From the NCBI RefSeq assembly GCF_018131225.1, contig NZ_JAFCMM010000007.1, forward strand, positions 186,001-250,000: a DNA stretch of 64,000 bases, given 5' to 3'. The stretch is from Bradyrhizobium sp. U87765 SZCCT0048. Its GTDB lineage: Bacteria; Pseudomonadota; Alphaproteobacteria; Rhizobiales; Xanthobacteraceae. Each line of letters begins with the position of its first letter. Within the stretch, counting starts at the first letter, position 1. The notes beneath the pieces were generated by a model. That model was not told the DNA's origin. It did no database searches and saw only the letters and a list, made by a program, of their open reading frames with translations. Both the position numbers and the translations under genes were made by a program. This document shows positions 54,884 to 63,712 of the stretch, piece after piece.

Positions 54884-55399
54884 TCAGTCGAGATCGTAAT
54901 GCCGCATCAGATCGTCGAGCGCGGCGACGAGTTCGGGAAAGCCGCTGGTCACGGCCTGCCTGATCTGGCGCTCCTGCTGCTCGACCTTGGCGTTGACCTT
55001 CTTCTGCAACTGCCGCCCCGATGGCGTCAGGTGCAGCGTGCGCAGCCGGCGGTCGTGCTCGGACAGGCGGCGGATCAGGTAGCCGCCCTTTTCGAGACGG
55101 TCGAGCGACAGCACCACGGCGGGCGGCTCGGCGCCGAGCAGGCCGGTGATCTCGTTCTGGTACAGGCCCGGATTGGCCTCGACCATGCACAGCGTCGCGA
55201 AGTCCATGATCCGCAGCTCGAACGGCCGCAGGATATCGTTGAGCTCGCCGATGACCGCCTGCTTGATCCGCCGGATCTTGTAGCCGACGAAGCGGTCCAT
55301 CGGGTTGACGAGGTCGCGCCCCGGCGCGCGAGTCGCGGGCGCGACATTGTCGCCCTCGGCGGGCTGCACCTTGCGGGCCGGCGATTTCCGTGGGGGCAC
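54884..55399 (-). CDS. MarR-family regulator A
   Basis: Winged-helix regulator of about 171 aa. HTH is LYQNEITGLLGAEPPAVVLS and wing RRLSEHDRRLRTLHLTPSG. I favour GTG 55399, with GAGAGG 7 bases upstream; GTG 55441 is possible but then overlaps the operator region. Divergent from the crotonase gene; a 21-bp perfect palindrome lies between them at 55447-55467. Aromatic-CoA-sensing MarR proteins are common in such islands; the ligand here is unknown. Confidence 0.87.
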   Translation of the reverse strand: MPPRKSPARKVQPAEGDNVAPATRAPGRDLVNPMDRFVGYKIRRIKQAVIGELNDILRPFELRIMDFATLCMVEANPGLYQNEITGLLGAEPPAVVLSLDRLEKGGYLIRRLSEHDRRLRTLHLTPSGRQLQKKVNAKVEQQERQIRQAVTSGFPELVAALDDLMRHYDLD

Positions 55400-55446
55400 C
55401 TGATACCTCTCGCGTGATCTCTGGAGTCGAAGGCTTATCACGCCAC

Positions 55447-55467
55447 ATGATTACTTTACATAATCAT
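55447..55467. promoter_or_regulatory. Palindromic operator between marR A and crotonase
   Basis: Perfect inverted repeat ATGATTA-N7-TAATCAT. A wider pair ATTACT (55450-55455) and AGTAAT (55475-55480) overlaps it. It is centred in the short divergent promoter region, as expected for a MarR-type operator controlling both genes. Confidence 0.65.
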
Positions 55468-55502
55468 TTATTAGAGTAATGAATCGGCGATCGAACGAAA
55501 AC

Positions 55503-56312
55503 ATGTCCCGGGATCCAAGCCACATGACCTCACGCGATATCGCCATCACCATCGACGAGGCCGTCGCCTGCCTGACGCTGGACAGGCCGCACAAGCGCAA
55601 CGCCATTCGCGACGAAACCATCGAGGCGCTCGGCAGCTTCTTCGCCGCGCCACCGGCCGGCGTGCGGGCGGTGGTTCTTCGCGCCGCCGGCGACAATTTC
55701 TCCGCCGGTCTCGACCTCAGCGAGCACCGCGAGCGCGACGCCGCCGAGGTGATGCACCACTCCCAGATGTGGCATCGCGTGCTCAATGCCGTGCAGTTCA
55801 GCGGCCTGCCGGTGGTCGCCGTGCTCAAGGGCGCGGTGATCGGCGGCGGCCTCGAGATCGCCACGGCCTGCCACGTCCGCGTTGCGGAGGAGGGCGCCTA
55901 CTACGCGCTGCCCGAAGCGGTGCGCGGCATCTATGTCGGCGGCGGCGCGTCGGTGCGCGTCGCGCGGCTGATCGGCCAGGGCCGCATGATCGAGATGATG
56001 CTCACCGGGCGGGTGCATGACACGCAGACCGGCCAGCAGCTCGGCATTTCGCACTACGTCGTTCCGCCCGGCGAGGGCGAGACGCTGGGGCTGTCGCTGG
56101 CGAAACAGATCGCCGCCAACGCGCCGCTGTCGAACTACGCCATTCTCAATGCCATCCCGCGCATTGCCGACATGGGCGCCAATGACGGCTTCTTCGTCGA
56201 ATCGCTGATGGCCGCCGTGGTGCAGACGGGTGACGACGCGCGCCAGCGCCTCGGCGATTTCCTCGAAAAGCGCGCCGCGTCGCTCAAGCCCAGGCAGGCC
56301 GCGGCGTCCTGA
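55503..56312 (+). CDS. Enoyl-CoA hydratase/isomerase (crotonase) family
   Basis: Crotonase-fold enzyme of about 269 aa. IDEAVACLTLDRPHKRNAIR and the oxyanion-hole segments RAAGDNFSAGLDLSEHRERD and LKGAVIGGGLEIATACHVRV are clear. Residues YYALPEAVRGIYVGGGASVR hold a Glu in the usual catalytic area. It should hydrate or cleave an enoyl-CoA from the island's dehydrogenase. ATG 55503 chosen; 55479 and 55524 are alternatives. A strong terminator follows. Confidence 0.88.
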   Translation: MSRDPSHMTSRDIAITIDEAVACLTLDRPHKRNAIRDETIEALGSFFAAPPAGVRAVVLRAAGDNFSAGLDLSEHRERDAAEVMHHSQMWHRVLNAVQFSGLPVVAVLKGAVIGGGLEIATACHVRVAEEGAYYALPEAVRGIYVGGGASVRVARLIGQGRMIEMMLTGRVHDTQTGQQLGISHYVVPPGEGETLGLSLAKQIAANAPLSNYAILNAIPRIADMGANDGFFVESLMAAVVQTGDDARQRLGDFLEKRAASLKPRQAAAS

Positions 56313-56350
56313 AGCGGTTCTGCGCCGCACACGATCCGGTGCTCTGAAAC

Positions 56351-56377
56351 AAGCCCCGCGGCATCGCCGCGGGGCTT
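56351..56377 (+). terminator. Rho-independent-type terminator
   Basis: Perfect 12-base stem AAGCCCCGCGGC / GCCGCGGGGCTT with an ATC loop, followed by TTGTCGTT, 38 bases after the crotonase stop. Confidence 0.8.
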
Positions 56378-56419
56378 TGTCGTTCGCTGCGCGGTTGTTG
56401 GTCGCGATAACAACTCCTA

Positions 56420-56446
56420 AAATTAGCATTGTTTAGAAGCTAATTT
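56420..56446. promoter_or_regulatory. AAATTAGC-N11-GCTAATTT operator
   Basis: Perfect 8-base inverted arms, about 52 bp before the Rieske oxygenase start. The half-site TTAGC is shared with the TTAGCTAA elements at 58892-58899 and 59771-59778, so the same regulator, probably the MarR encoded at 59025, may bind all three. Confidence 0.6.
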
Positions 56447-56497
56447 ATGGTACGGTTTCTCCCAACAACGACAACAACGCTCACGGAGGGAAAAGCC

Positions 56498-57547
56498 ATG
56501 TTTCTCTACAATGCCTGGTACGTTGCGGCGTGGAGCAGTGAGGTCGGGGCAAAGCCGCTTGGTCGCACGCTGCTCAACGAGCCGGTGGTGCTCTATCGCA
56601 CCGGCGACGGCGGGGTTGCGGCGCTCGAGGATCGCTGCTGCCATCGCGGCATGCCGCTGTCCTGCGGCGCGGTGTTCGGCAACAACATCCGCTGCGAATA
56701 TCACGGCATGGTGTTCGATCCCGCCGGCGGCTGTGTCGAGATCCCGGGACAGGCGATCATTCCGCGCAGCGCCCGGGTGCGCAGCTTTCCCGTCGCCGAG
56801 CGCGACGACCTGATCTGGATCTGGATGGGCGAGCCGGCGCTCGCCGACGTCGCGAAGATCCCGAGCTATCCCTGGCACAAGCTGTGGCCGTACAAGAGCA
56901 AGACCGAGCGCATCGACTGCAACTATCTGCTGCTGTCGGATAACCTGCTCGACCAGACCCACGGCGCGTACGTCCACAAGTCGACGCTGGCGAGCAATGT
57001 CGACGCCTATGAGCGCGCCGAGATGACCATCACCTCGACGCCCGATGGCGTGAAGTTCATCCGCTGGATGCTGAACTGCATGCCGCCGGGCATTTATGCC
57101 CGTGCGGTGCCATTCAAGGGGCGCGTGGACCGCTGGGGCGAGTTCGAATATGTCGCGCCGTCCTGCATCCTGCAGTTCACCGGCGCGCGCGATGTCGGCG
57201 AGGGCGCCTACGAGAACGACGCCCGCGACGGCGGCTTCGGCCTGCGGATCTTCTACGGCATCACGCCGGAAACCGAGCACACCAGCTGGTTCCTGTGGTC
57301 GACCGCCAACAGCTATCGCCAGGACGATCCGCACGCCACGGAGGAGCTGTTCGAGGAGATCGAGCGCGCCTTCAAGGAAGACGAGGATGTGCTGGTGGCG
57401 CAGTACGCCACGCTGCGCCGCCTCGGTGACCGGCCGCTGATCAACATCGCCTCCGACGGCGCGCGGGTGCAGGCGCGGCGGGCGCTGGAGCGCAAGATCG
57501 CGGAGGAGCGCGGCATCCCCCGCGAGGACGTGGTGACGCTGGCCTGA
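56498..57547 (+). CDS. Rieske non-haem iron oxygenase, VanA-like
   Basis: Oxygenase component of 349 aa, similar to vanillate O-demethylase and other single-component-alpha aromatic oxygenases. The Rieske ligands are in RCCHRGMPLSCG and IRCEYHGMVFD. The mononuclear iron site is in LSDNLLDQTHGAYVHKST. GGAGGG precedes ATG 56498. No reductase gene is adjacent, so electrons must come from elsewhere. O-demethylation or ring hydroxylation of the island's substrate is likely. Confidence 0.9.
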   Translation: MFLYNAWYVAAWSSEVGAKPLGRTLLNEPVVLYRTGDGGVAALEDRCCHRGMPLSCGAVFGNNIRCEYHGMVFDPAGGCVEIPGQAIIPRSARVRSFPVAERDDLIWIWMGEPALADVAKIPSYPWHKLWPYKSKTERIDCNYLLLSDNLLDQTHGAYVHKSTLASNVDAYERAEMTITSTPDGVKFIRWMLNCMPPGIYARAVPFKGRVDRWGEFEYVAPSCILQFTGARDVGEGAYENDARDGGFGLRIFYGITPETEHTSWFLWSTANSYRQDDPHATEELFEEIERAFKEDEDVLVAQYATLRRLGDRPLINIASDGARVQARRALERKIAEERGIPREDVVTLA

Positions 57548-57602
57548 CGGCCGGCGTCGCGTTCGATCCAGATTCGGCAGCCACGATTGGAGGGGTATCG
57601 TC

Positions 57603-58814
57603 ATGATCACGTTCATGAAGCTTGCGGGTGTCTTCGTCATGCTGGGATGGCTTGTCGCGGGCGATGCGGAGGCCGCGGACAAGCCCGGCCCCGGCGTCAG
57701 CGACAGCGAGATCCTGATCGGCCAGACCAATCCCTACAGCGGGCCGCTGTCCGCCTATGGCACGCAGGGGCGGGCGCAGGCCGCGTTCTATCGCATGGTC
57801 AACGACCAGGGCGGCGTCAACGGCCGCAAGATCAAGCTGATCTCGCTCGACGACGCCTATTCGCCGCCGAAGACGGTCGAGCAGCATCGTCGCCTCGTCG
57901 AGAGCGACGAAGTGCTCGGCATCGTCGGCACGATGGGGACGCCGACCAACTCGGCGGTGGTGAAGTATCTCAACGCCAAGTCGGTGCCGCACATCTTTCT
58001 CGCCAGCGGCGCCTCGAAGTGGGGCGACACCAGGAGCTATCCCTGGACCATCGGCTGGTATCCGACCTACCGCTCCGAGGGGCAGATCTACGGCAGCTAC
58101 ATCCGCGACAACATGCGGGACGCGAAGATCGCCATCCTCGCGCAGAACGACGACTATGGCCGCGACTTCGTCGCCGGCTTCAAGGCCGGGCTAGGCGAGG
58201 CGGCGGACAAGCTGATCGTCAAGGAACTGAGCTACGAGGTTTCCGAGCCGACCGTCGATTCCCAGGTCATCACGCTGAAGGCGTCGGGCGCCAACGTGCT
58301 GTTCAGCGCGTCCACGGCGAAGGCGGCGGCGCAGGCGATCAAGAAGGCGGCGGAGCTCGACTGGCATCCGACTCATTTCCTGGTTCAGAACGCCAACTCG
58401 ATCGCCACCGTGCTGACGCCGGCGGGTCTCGACAACGCCGTCGGCATCATCTCGACGGCCTATCTCAAGGACCCGGCGGACCCGCAATTCGCCGCCGATG
58501 CCGGCATGGCGTGGTACCGCAGCTTCATGAAGCAGTACTATCCCGAAGGCGACGTCAACGATCCGCAGAACGAGATCGCGGTCTCGATCGCGGCGACCTT
58601 CGTCCAGATCCTCAAGCAGTGCGGCGACGACCTGACGCGCGAGAACGTGATGCGTCAGGCCAACAGCCTCAAGGACCTGGAGCTGCCGCTGCTGCTGCCC
58701 GGCATCAAGTTGACCACCGGTCCGGCTGACCATTATCCGATCGAGCAGCTGCAACTGGTCAAGTTCGACGGCAAGACCTGGGACCGGTTCGGCACGGTGC
58801 TCAGCAGTCACTAG
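57603..58814 (+). CDS. ABC substrate-binding protein (type I, LIV-like)
   Basis: Periplasmic binding protein of 403 aa. Signal peptide near residues 1-24 (ending DAEAAD), then SDSEILIGQTNPYSGPLSAY and MVNDQGGVNGRKIKLISLDD, typical of aromatic-acid/branched-chain amino-acid binding proteins. GGAGGGG lies before ATG 57603. Second orphan binding protein of the island, 55 bp after the Rieske gene and probably in its operon. Confidence 0.9.
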   Translation: MITFMKLAGVFVMLGWLVAGDAEAADKPGPGVSDSEILIGQTNPYSGPLSAYGTQGRAQAAFYRMVNDQGGVNGRKIKLISLDDAYSPPKTVEQHRRLVESDEVLGIVGTMGTPTNSAVVKYLNAKSVPHIFLASGASKWGDTRSYPWTIGWYPTYRSEGQIYGSYIRDNMRDAKIAILAQNDDYGRDFVAGFKAGLGEAADKLIVKELSYEVSEPTVDSQVITLKASGANVLFSASTAKAAAQAIKKAAELDWHPTHFLVQNANSIATVLTPAGLDNAVGIISTAYLKDPADPQFAADAGMAWYRSFMKQYYPEGDVNDPQNEIAVSIAATFVQILKQCGDDLTRENVMRQANSLKDLELPLLLPGIKLTTGPADHYPIEQLQLVKFDGKTWDRFGTVLSSH

Positions 58815-58872
58815 AACTGCAGGCGCGGCGGTCCGCACCATCACGGAGCTGGCCGCCGCCGCAGAACAGCTT

Positions 58873-58903
58873 GCTAACATAGCGGTTTTTCTTAGCTAAT
58901 TTT
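58873..58903. promoter_or_regulatory. TTAGCTAA element before marR B
   Basis: GCTAA (58873-58877) and TTAGCTAATTTT (58892-58903) form an inverted arrangement in an AT-rich patch, about 120 bp upstream of the second marR gene. It matches the elements at 56420 and 59771 and may mediate autoregulation. Confidence 0.5.
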
Positions 58904-59024
58904 GCGAAACCAGATGGATGGCGCTGGTCGCTGTCGCGGGCGCGGTGTATGCATCGATCAGATCACACAGGGGAAGATGCGCCGATTCTTTTCCTGCTGA
59001 TGGATTCGCAGGGAAATACAGCCG

Positions 59025-59711
59025 ATGCCCGCCACCAAGAGCCGATCGTCCAGTTCCCGCAGCACAGCGGCCTCCGCCGCCAAGCAGAAGGCGCTGCCGT
59101 TGCCGGCGCCATCGGGGCGGCCGCGATCGATGCCGCTGACGGTGTCGCGTCCGGAACTGCTGGTGCAGGGTTCGGACCGCGCGTTCCGCGCGCTGGTGCA
59201 TGGCCTGTTCGGATTCTTCGCCCGTCACGAGGCGGTGCGCGCAGGTCACGGCGCCCGCATCGGCCTTGTCGGGATCGAGTACACGGTGCTGATCTCAATC
59301 GGGCATCTCTCCGCGGAGGAGGGCCAGGTCAGCGTCAACCGTCTCGCCGAGCATCTCTATCTCAGCGGCGCCTTCGTCACCACGCTCACCAACCAGTTGC
59401 TCAAGCACGGCCTCATCCACAAGACGCCGGATCCGGCCGACCGGCGGCGGGTGCTGCTGGAGATCTCGCAGGAGGGCTGGGCGCGGCTCGCCGAACTCGC
59501 GCCGGTGCAGCGCAAGGTCAACGACGTGCAGTTCGACTGCCTCAGCGCGGCCGAATTCCAGCAACTGCTCAGCATGGTCAATCGCCTGATCGAGAGCAGC
59601 AATCGCGCGCTCAGCCTGCAGACCTATTACGCCGGTGGCGGCGAGGGGGCGGAGCCGACCGGCGATCGTCCTGCGCGGCGGCGCAGCAAGCAGTCCCGCA
59701 AGATCGGCTGA
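59025..59711 (+). CDS. MarR-family regulator B
   Basis: Regulator of 228 aa with a long basic, Ser/Arg-rich N-terminus and a C-terminal basic tail (RPARRRSKQSRKIG). The core wHTH is VSVNRLAEHLYLSGAFVTTL, then NQLLKHGLIHKTPDPADRRR. Both tails are longer than usual for MarR. It lies between two TTAGCTAA-type sites and 99 bp before the DUF1185 gene. Likely controls the Rieske and HpaB-type units. Confidence 0.85.
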   Translation: MPATKSRSSSSRSTAASAAKQKALPLPAPSGRPRSMPLTVSRPELLVQGSDRAFRALVHGLFGFFARHEAVRAGHGARIGLVGIEYTVLISIGHLSAEEGQVSVNRLAEHLYLSGAFVTTLTNQLLKHGLIHKTPDPADRRRVLLEISQEGWARLAELAPVQRKVNDVQFDCLSAAEFQQLLSMVNRLIESSNRALSLQTYYAGGGEGAEPTGDRPARRRSKQSRKIG

Positions 59712-59770
59712 GGCCCCGGCGCTCGCGGGCGGCCGGCGCCGGCTTTCCTGTCTTGCAATAGCTTCGAAAA

Positions 59771-59778
59771 TTAGCTAA
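59771..59778. promoter_or_regulatory. TTAGCTAA element before DUF1185 gene
   Basis: Palindromic octamer inside AAAATTAGCTAATAAA, 32 bp upstream of the start codon at 59811. It is the third such element in 3.4 kb of the island. Confidence 0.5.
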
Positions 59779-59810
59779 TAAAACTTATTGTTTCAGGGAG
59801 GGGAGCGACA

Positions 59811-60383
59811 ATGCATATCCGCAAGATCATCACCGTCGTCGACGAGGCGCGCAGCGAAGCCGGCATCGCGGCAACGCCGCCGCTGCGCAAGGTCGCGGCG
59901 GTCGCCATTGTCGGCAATCCGTTCGCTGGGCGTTACCAGAGCGATCTGTCGAGCCTCGTGACCGCGAGCGCTGCGCTCGGCGAGGAGGTTTCGGCGATCG
60001 CACTCGCGGCGCTCGGGCCGTATCCGGTCGAGAGCTACGGCAAGGGCGCGGTCATCGGCCTCGCCGGCGAGCAGGAGCATGGCGTGGCGCTGCTCACCAC
60101 CGTGTTCGGCAATGTCATCCGCGCCACCGCCGGTGGCGGCAAGGCGTGGATCTCGTCGCTGACCAAGCGCGCCGCGCCGGGCGCCTCGATCGACGTGCCG
60201 CTGGCGCACAAGGACGCGCTCTACGTCCGCTCGCACTATGATGGCATCACGGTGGCGCTGCCGGATGCGCCGCTGCCGGACGAGATCGCCATCATCTGCG
60301 CCTACGCCAATCGCGGCCGTCTCAACCATCGCGTTGGCGGGCTTGCGAGCACGGAGATCCAGGGCCTCGACGGCCTCGTCTGA
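59811..60383 (+). CDS. Amino-acid synthesis family protein (DUF1185/AA_synth)
   Basis: A 190-residue protein of the AA_synth (PF06684) family, recognised by HIRKIITVVDEARSEAGIAA, VAIVGNPFAGRYQSDLSSL and AALGPYPVESYGKGAVIGLA. The fold is said to be chorismate-mutase-like, and the biochemical role of most members is unknown; such genes often sit beside amidohydrolases in catabolic loci. GGAGGGGAG precedes the start. It heads the unit with the HpaB-type monooxygenase. Confidence 0.82.
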   Translation: MHIRKIITVVDEARSEAGIAATPPLRKVAAVAIVGNPFAGRYQSDLSSLVTASAALGEEVSAIALAALGPYPVESYGKGAVIGLAGEQEHGVALLTTVFGNVIRATAGGGKAWISSLTKRAAPGASIDVPLAHKDALYVRSHYDGITVALPDAPLPDEIAIICAYANRGRLNHRVGGLASTEIQGLDGLV

Positions 60384-60410
60384 GCGCACCATCAACCGGG
60401 AGGAACAATC

Positions 60411-61889
60411 ATGGCCATCAGCAAGAACGGCGCCGAGCACCTCGCATCGCTGCGCGACGGCCGCGCGGTCTTCATCGACGGCGAGCGTGTCGCCGACGTT
60501 ACCACCCACCCCGCCTACCGCAACGCCGTGGCGTCGGCGGCGAGCCTCTACGACTTCCAGTCGGCGCCGGAAAATCTGGAACTGATGACGTTCGCGCCGG
60601 ATGGCGGCAACCGCCGCATCAGCCGCGGCTGGCAGATTCCGCGCTCCCACGCGGAAATGGTCAGCCGCCGCAAGGCGCTGACCGCCTGGGCGGAATGCAG
60701 CTACGGCTTCATGGGGCGCTCGCCGGACCATCTGGCGTCGGCGCTGGTCGGCCAGCGCATGCGGCTCGACGTGTTCGAGCGCGGCGGCGCGGCGCGGGCG
60801 AAGGCCTTCGCCGACTATTTCGACTATGCCAGCAGCAACGACCTGTTCCTGACCTATGTCATCATCAATCCGCAGGCCAACCGCTCGAAGGACTGGGGCG
60901 ACCAGGACGACGATCTCGTGGCGCGCATTGTCGATGAGGACACGACTGGCGTCACCATCCGCGGCGCCAAGATGATGGGCACCAGCTCGATCATGGCGAA
61001 CGAGATCTTCGTCGCCAACCTGCAGCCGCTCAAGGCCGGGGAGGAGGCGCTGGCCTTCAGCTGCGCGCTGGAGATGAATGCGCGGGGGCTGCAGGTGATG
61101 TCGCGCAAATCCTACGAGGCGGCGGCGGTGTCGGTCTACGACAACCCGGTGTCGTCGCGCTATGACGAGAACGATGCGGTAATCTACTTCGACGACGTCA
61201 AGGTGCCGTGGGAGCGGCTGTTCGTCCATCGCAATGTCGATATCTGCCGCGCCCAGTTCCACGACACCCCCGGGCACATCTTCCAGAACTACCAGTCGCA
61301 GATCCGCCTTGTGGTGAAGCTCAAGTTCCTGGTCGGGCTGGCGCACCAACTGACCGAGGCGATCGGCACCTCGGCCATGCCGCAGGTGCGCGAGACGCTG
61401 GGACGTCTCGCCGCCGATGTCGGCATGGTGGAAGCGATGCTGCATGGCATGGAGGCGGCGGGCGAAGCCTGCGGCGACTACTGGGTGCCGAACCGCCATC
61501 ATCTCTATTCGGCGCAGGTGGTGACCCAGGATCTCTATCCCCGGATGATCACCAAGATCCGCGAGCTCGCGGGCGGTGCGTTCATCATGCTGCCGTCGTC
61601 CTATCGCGACTTCGCCAACGAGACGCTGGCGCCGCTGATCCACAAGACCCAGCGCTCGGCCGCCCTCGATCCCGAGCAGAAGGTGCGCTTCCTCAAGGCG
61701 GCATGGGACGCGATCGGCTCGGAGTTCGGCTCGCGCCACACCCAGTACGAGATGTTTTACGCCGGCGCGCAGTTCGTCACCGCCGGGCACAGCTACCGCA
61801 CCTTCGGCTGGGACAGCGCCACGGCGCTGGTGCGCCAGTTGATGGCGAGCGTGTCGCTCGACGCCCCTCAGGGCGCGGTGCGGCAGTAG
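60411..61889 (+). CDS. 4-hydroxyphenylacetate 3-monooxygenase (HpaB)-family oxygenase
   Basis: FADH2-dependent two-component monooxygenase of 492 aa. N-terminal LRDGRAVFIDGERVADVTTH and YDFQSAPENLELMTFAPDGG mark the HpaB/PvcC family; the flavin-site region includes CALEMNARGLQVMSRKSYEA. FYAGAQFVTAGHSYRTFGWD lies near the C-terminus. It normally ortho-hydroxylates phenols; related enzymes act on heterocycles. The flavin reductase at 63144 is the likely partner. It lies 27 bp after the DUF1185 gene. Confidence 0.9.
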   Translation: MAISKNGAEHLASLRDGRAVFIDGERVADVTTHPAYRNAVASAASLYDFQSAPENLELMTFAPDGGNRRISRGWQIPRSHAEMVSRRKALTAWAECSYGFMGRSPDHLASALVGQRMRLDVFERGGAARAKAFADYFDYASSNDLFLTYVIINPQANRSKDWGDQDDDLVARIVDEDTTGVTIRGAKMMGTSSIMANEIFVANLQPLKAGEEALAFSCALEMNARGLQVMSRKSYEAAAVSVYDNPVSSRYDENDAVIYFDDVKVPWERLFVHRNVDICRAQFHDTPGHIFQNYQSQIRLVVKLKFLVGLAHQLTEAIGTSAMPQVRETLGRLAADVGMVEAMLHGMEAAGEACGDYWVPNRHHLYSAQVVTQDLYPRMITKIRELAGGAFIMLPSSYRDFANETLAPLIHKTQRSAALDPEQKVRFLKAAWDAIGSEFGSRHTQYEMFYAGAQFVTAGHSYRTFGWDSATALVRQLMASVSLDAPQGAVRQ

Positions 61890-61920
61890 GGCGGATCGTC
61901 AGGGCTCAGGGAGGTCCGTC

Positions 61921-63117
61921 ATGCGTGTTGCGATCGTCAACATCGGCGCCATCGTCTCCGGCGACTGGCGCCAGCCCCTGATGGCGGGGGATACCGTCAT
62001 CTGCGAGGACGGTCTGATCACCGCGGTGGGGACGTCGTCCCCCGCCGCGGTCGAGGGGGCCGATGTGGTGATCGATGCCGGCGGCACCACCTTGATGCCG
62101 GGGCTGATCGATTCCCATGTCCACATCACCTTCGGCGACTACACCCCGCGCCAGCAGGTCGTGGGCTATCTCGAAAGCTATGTGCATGGCGGCACCACCA
62201 CGGCGATCTCGGCGTCGGAGGTCCATGTGCCGGGACGGCCGAAGGACGTCGACGGCGTCAAGGCGCTCGCGGTCGCGGCGCACAAGTGCTTCGAGACCTA
62301 TCGGCCCGGCGGCATGCGGGTGCATGCCGGCTCGGTCATTCTCGAGCCCGGCCTGACGGAGGCCGACTTCGCCGATCTCAGGCGCCAGGGGGTGTGGCTG
62401 GCCAAGGCCGGCTTCGGCGCGATGAAGACCGCCTACGATTATGTGCCGCTCGTCGCCGCGGCGCGCGCGGCAGGCATGATCACCACGGTCCACACCGGCG
62501 GCTCGTCGATCCCCGGCTCGGGCGCGGTCACCGGCGATCACCTGCTGGCGATGAACCCGCACGTCTCCTTCCATGTCAACGGCGGTCCGACCGCGATGAA
62601 GGATGCGGACTTCGAGCGGCTGGTGCGCGACAGCGCCATCGCGCTGCAGCTGTGCACCGCCGGCAACCTGCGCACCGCGCTGCTGACCGCATCGCTGGCG
62701 GTGAGCCACGACGCGTTCGATCGCCTGCTGATCGCGACGGACACGCCGACCGGCAGCGGCATCATGCCGCTCGGCATGCTCTACACCATCTCGCATCTGG
62801 CGAGCCTCGGCCGGGTGGCGCCGGAGCTCGCCATCGCCGCCGCGACCGGCAACAACGCGCAGGTCTACGGCCTCAATGCCGGCCGCATCGCGGTCGGCCG
62901 CGACGCCGACCTCGTGCTGATCGACGCGCCGGACGGCGGTTCGCAGGCGACGGCGCTCGCCGCCATCGCCAACGGCGACATCGCCGCCATTGGTGCGGTG
63001 GTCACGAACGGCGAGCCGCGCTTCGTCGGCCGCAGCCGCAACAGCCCGGCGACGACACGGAGCGTCAGGGTGGCGAGCTGCCGCGTGCCGATGTCGTACG
63101 GCGCAGCGCGACACTGA
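61921..63117 (+). CDS. Enamidase-like amidohydrolase
   Basis: Metal-dependent amidohydrolase of 398 aa. Metal motif GLIDSHVHITFGDY, later His in TTVHTGGSSIPGSG and VSFHVNGGPTA, and Asp in LLIATDTPTGSGIMPLG. The wording SHVHITFGDYTPRQ, HVPGRPKD and TGSGIMPLGML closely recalls enamidase of nicotinate breakdown (Eubacterium barkeri) from memory, which opens a cyclic enamide. That suggests a nitrogen heterocycle is degraded here. The C-terminus after RNSPATTRS may be a variable tail. Confidence 0.85.
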   Translation: MRVAIVNIGAIVSGDWRQPLMAGDTVICEDGLITAVGTSSPAAVEGADVVIDAGGTTLMPGLIDSHVHITFGDYTPRQQVVGYLESYVHGGTTTAISASEVHVPGRPKDVDGVKALAVAAHKCFETYRPGGMRVHAGSVILEPGLTEADFADLRRQGVWLAKAGFGAMKTAYDYVPLVAAARAAGMITTVHTGGSSIPGSGAVTGDHLLAMNPHVSFHVNGGPTAMKDADFERLVRDSAIALQLCTAGNLRTALLTASLAVSHDAFDRLLIATDTPTGSGIMPLGMLYTISHLASLGRVAPELAIAAATGNNAQVYGLNAGRIAVGRDADLVLIDAPDGGSQATALAAIANGDIAAIGAVVTNGEPRFVGRSRNSPATTRSVRVASCRVPMSYGAARH

Positions 63118-63143
63118 CCTCAAGGCGACCTTCGGAGAATGCG

Positions 63144-63701
63144 ATGACCACGATCGAGCAGGACACCGGTTTTACGGCCCGCGCGTTCCGCGATGCGCTC
63201 GGTCTGTTCGCCTCCGGCGTCGTGGTGGTGACCAGCACGACGCCAGAGGGCGAGCGGCTCGGCATGACCGTGTCCTCGTTCAATTCGGTGTCGCTGGAGC
63301 CGCCGCTGGTGCTGTTCAGTGTCGGTCGCGGCGCCCATGCCTTCGCTGCGTGGCAGGCAGCGGAGACTTTCGCCATCAACGTGCTGGCCGAGGAGCAGAG
63401 CACGATCTCCACTCGCTTTGCCCGCGCGCTGACCGACAAATGGGCGGGCTTCAGGGCCGGGCAGGATGTCAACGGTTGCCCGGTTCTTCCGGGAACGCTG
63501 GTGCTGCTGAGCTGCACGACCCATGCGCGCCACGACGGCGGCGATCACCTCATCATCGTCGGCCGGGTCGATGCGCTACGCCAGGTCGGCCGCCATGCCG
63601 CGCGGCCGCTGGTGTTCTTTGGCGGGCAGTACCGCCGCCTCGATGCCGACCATGCCATCGAGGCGCCGTTCGACGCGCGGGACTGGAGCCACGGCTGGTA
63701 G
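63144..63701 (+). CDS. Flavin reductase (HpaC-like)
   Basis: NAD(P)H:flavin oxidoreductase of 185 aa supplying reduced flavin. FRDALGLFASGVVVVTSTTP, GMTVSSFNSVSLEPPLVLFS and FAINVLAEEQ are hallmarks, with ARPLVFFGGQYRRL at the end. It starts at ATG 63144, 26 bp after the amidohydrolase; the frame extends upstream but antisense composition rules that out. Partner of the HpaB-type enzyme, and possibly of other flavin monooxygenases. Confidence 0.9.
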   Translation: MTTIEQDTGFTARAFRDALGLFASGVVVVTSTTPEGERLGMTVSSFNSVSLEPPLVLFSVGRGAHAFAAWQAAETFAINVLAEEQSTISTRFARALTDKWAGFRAGQDVNGCPVLPGTLVLLSCTTHARHDGGDHLIIVGRVDALRQVGRHAARPLVFFGGQYRRLDADHAIEAPFDARDWSHGW

Positions 63702-63712
63702 TCGACGGCCGG

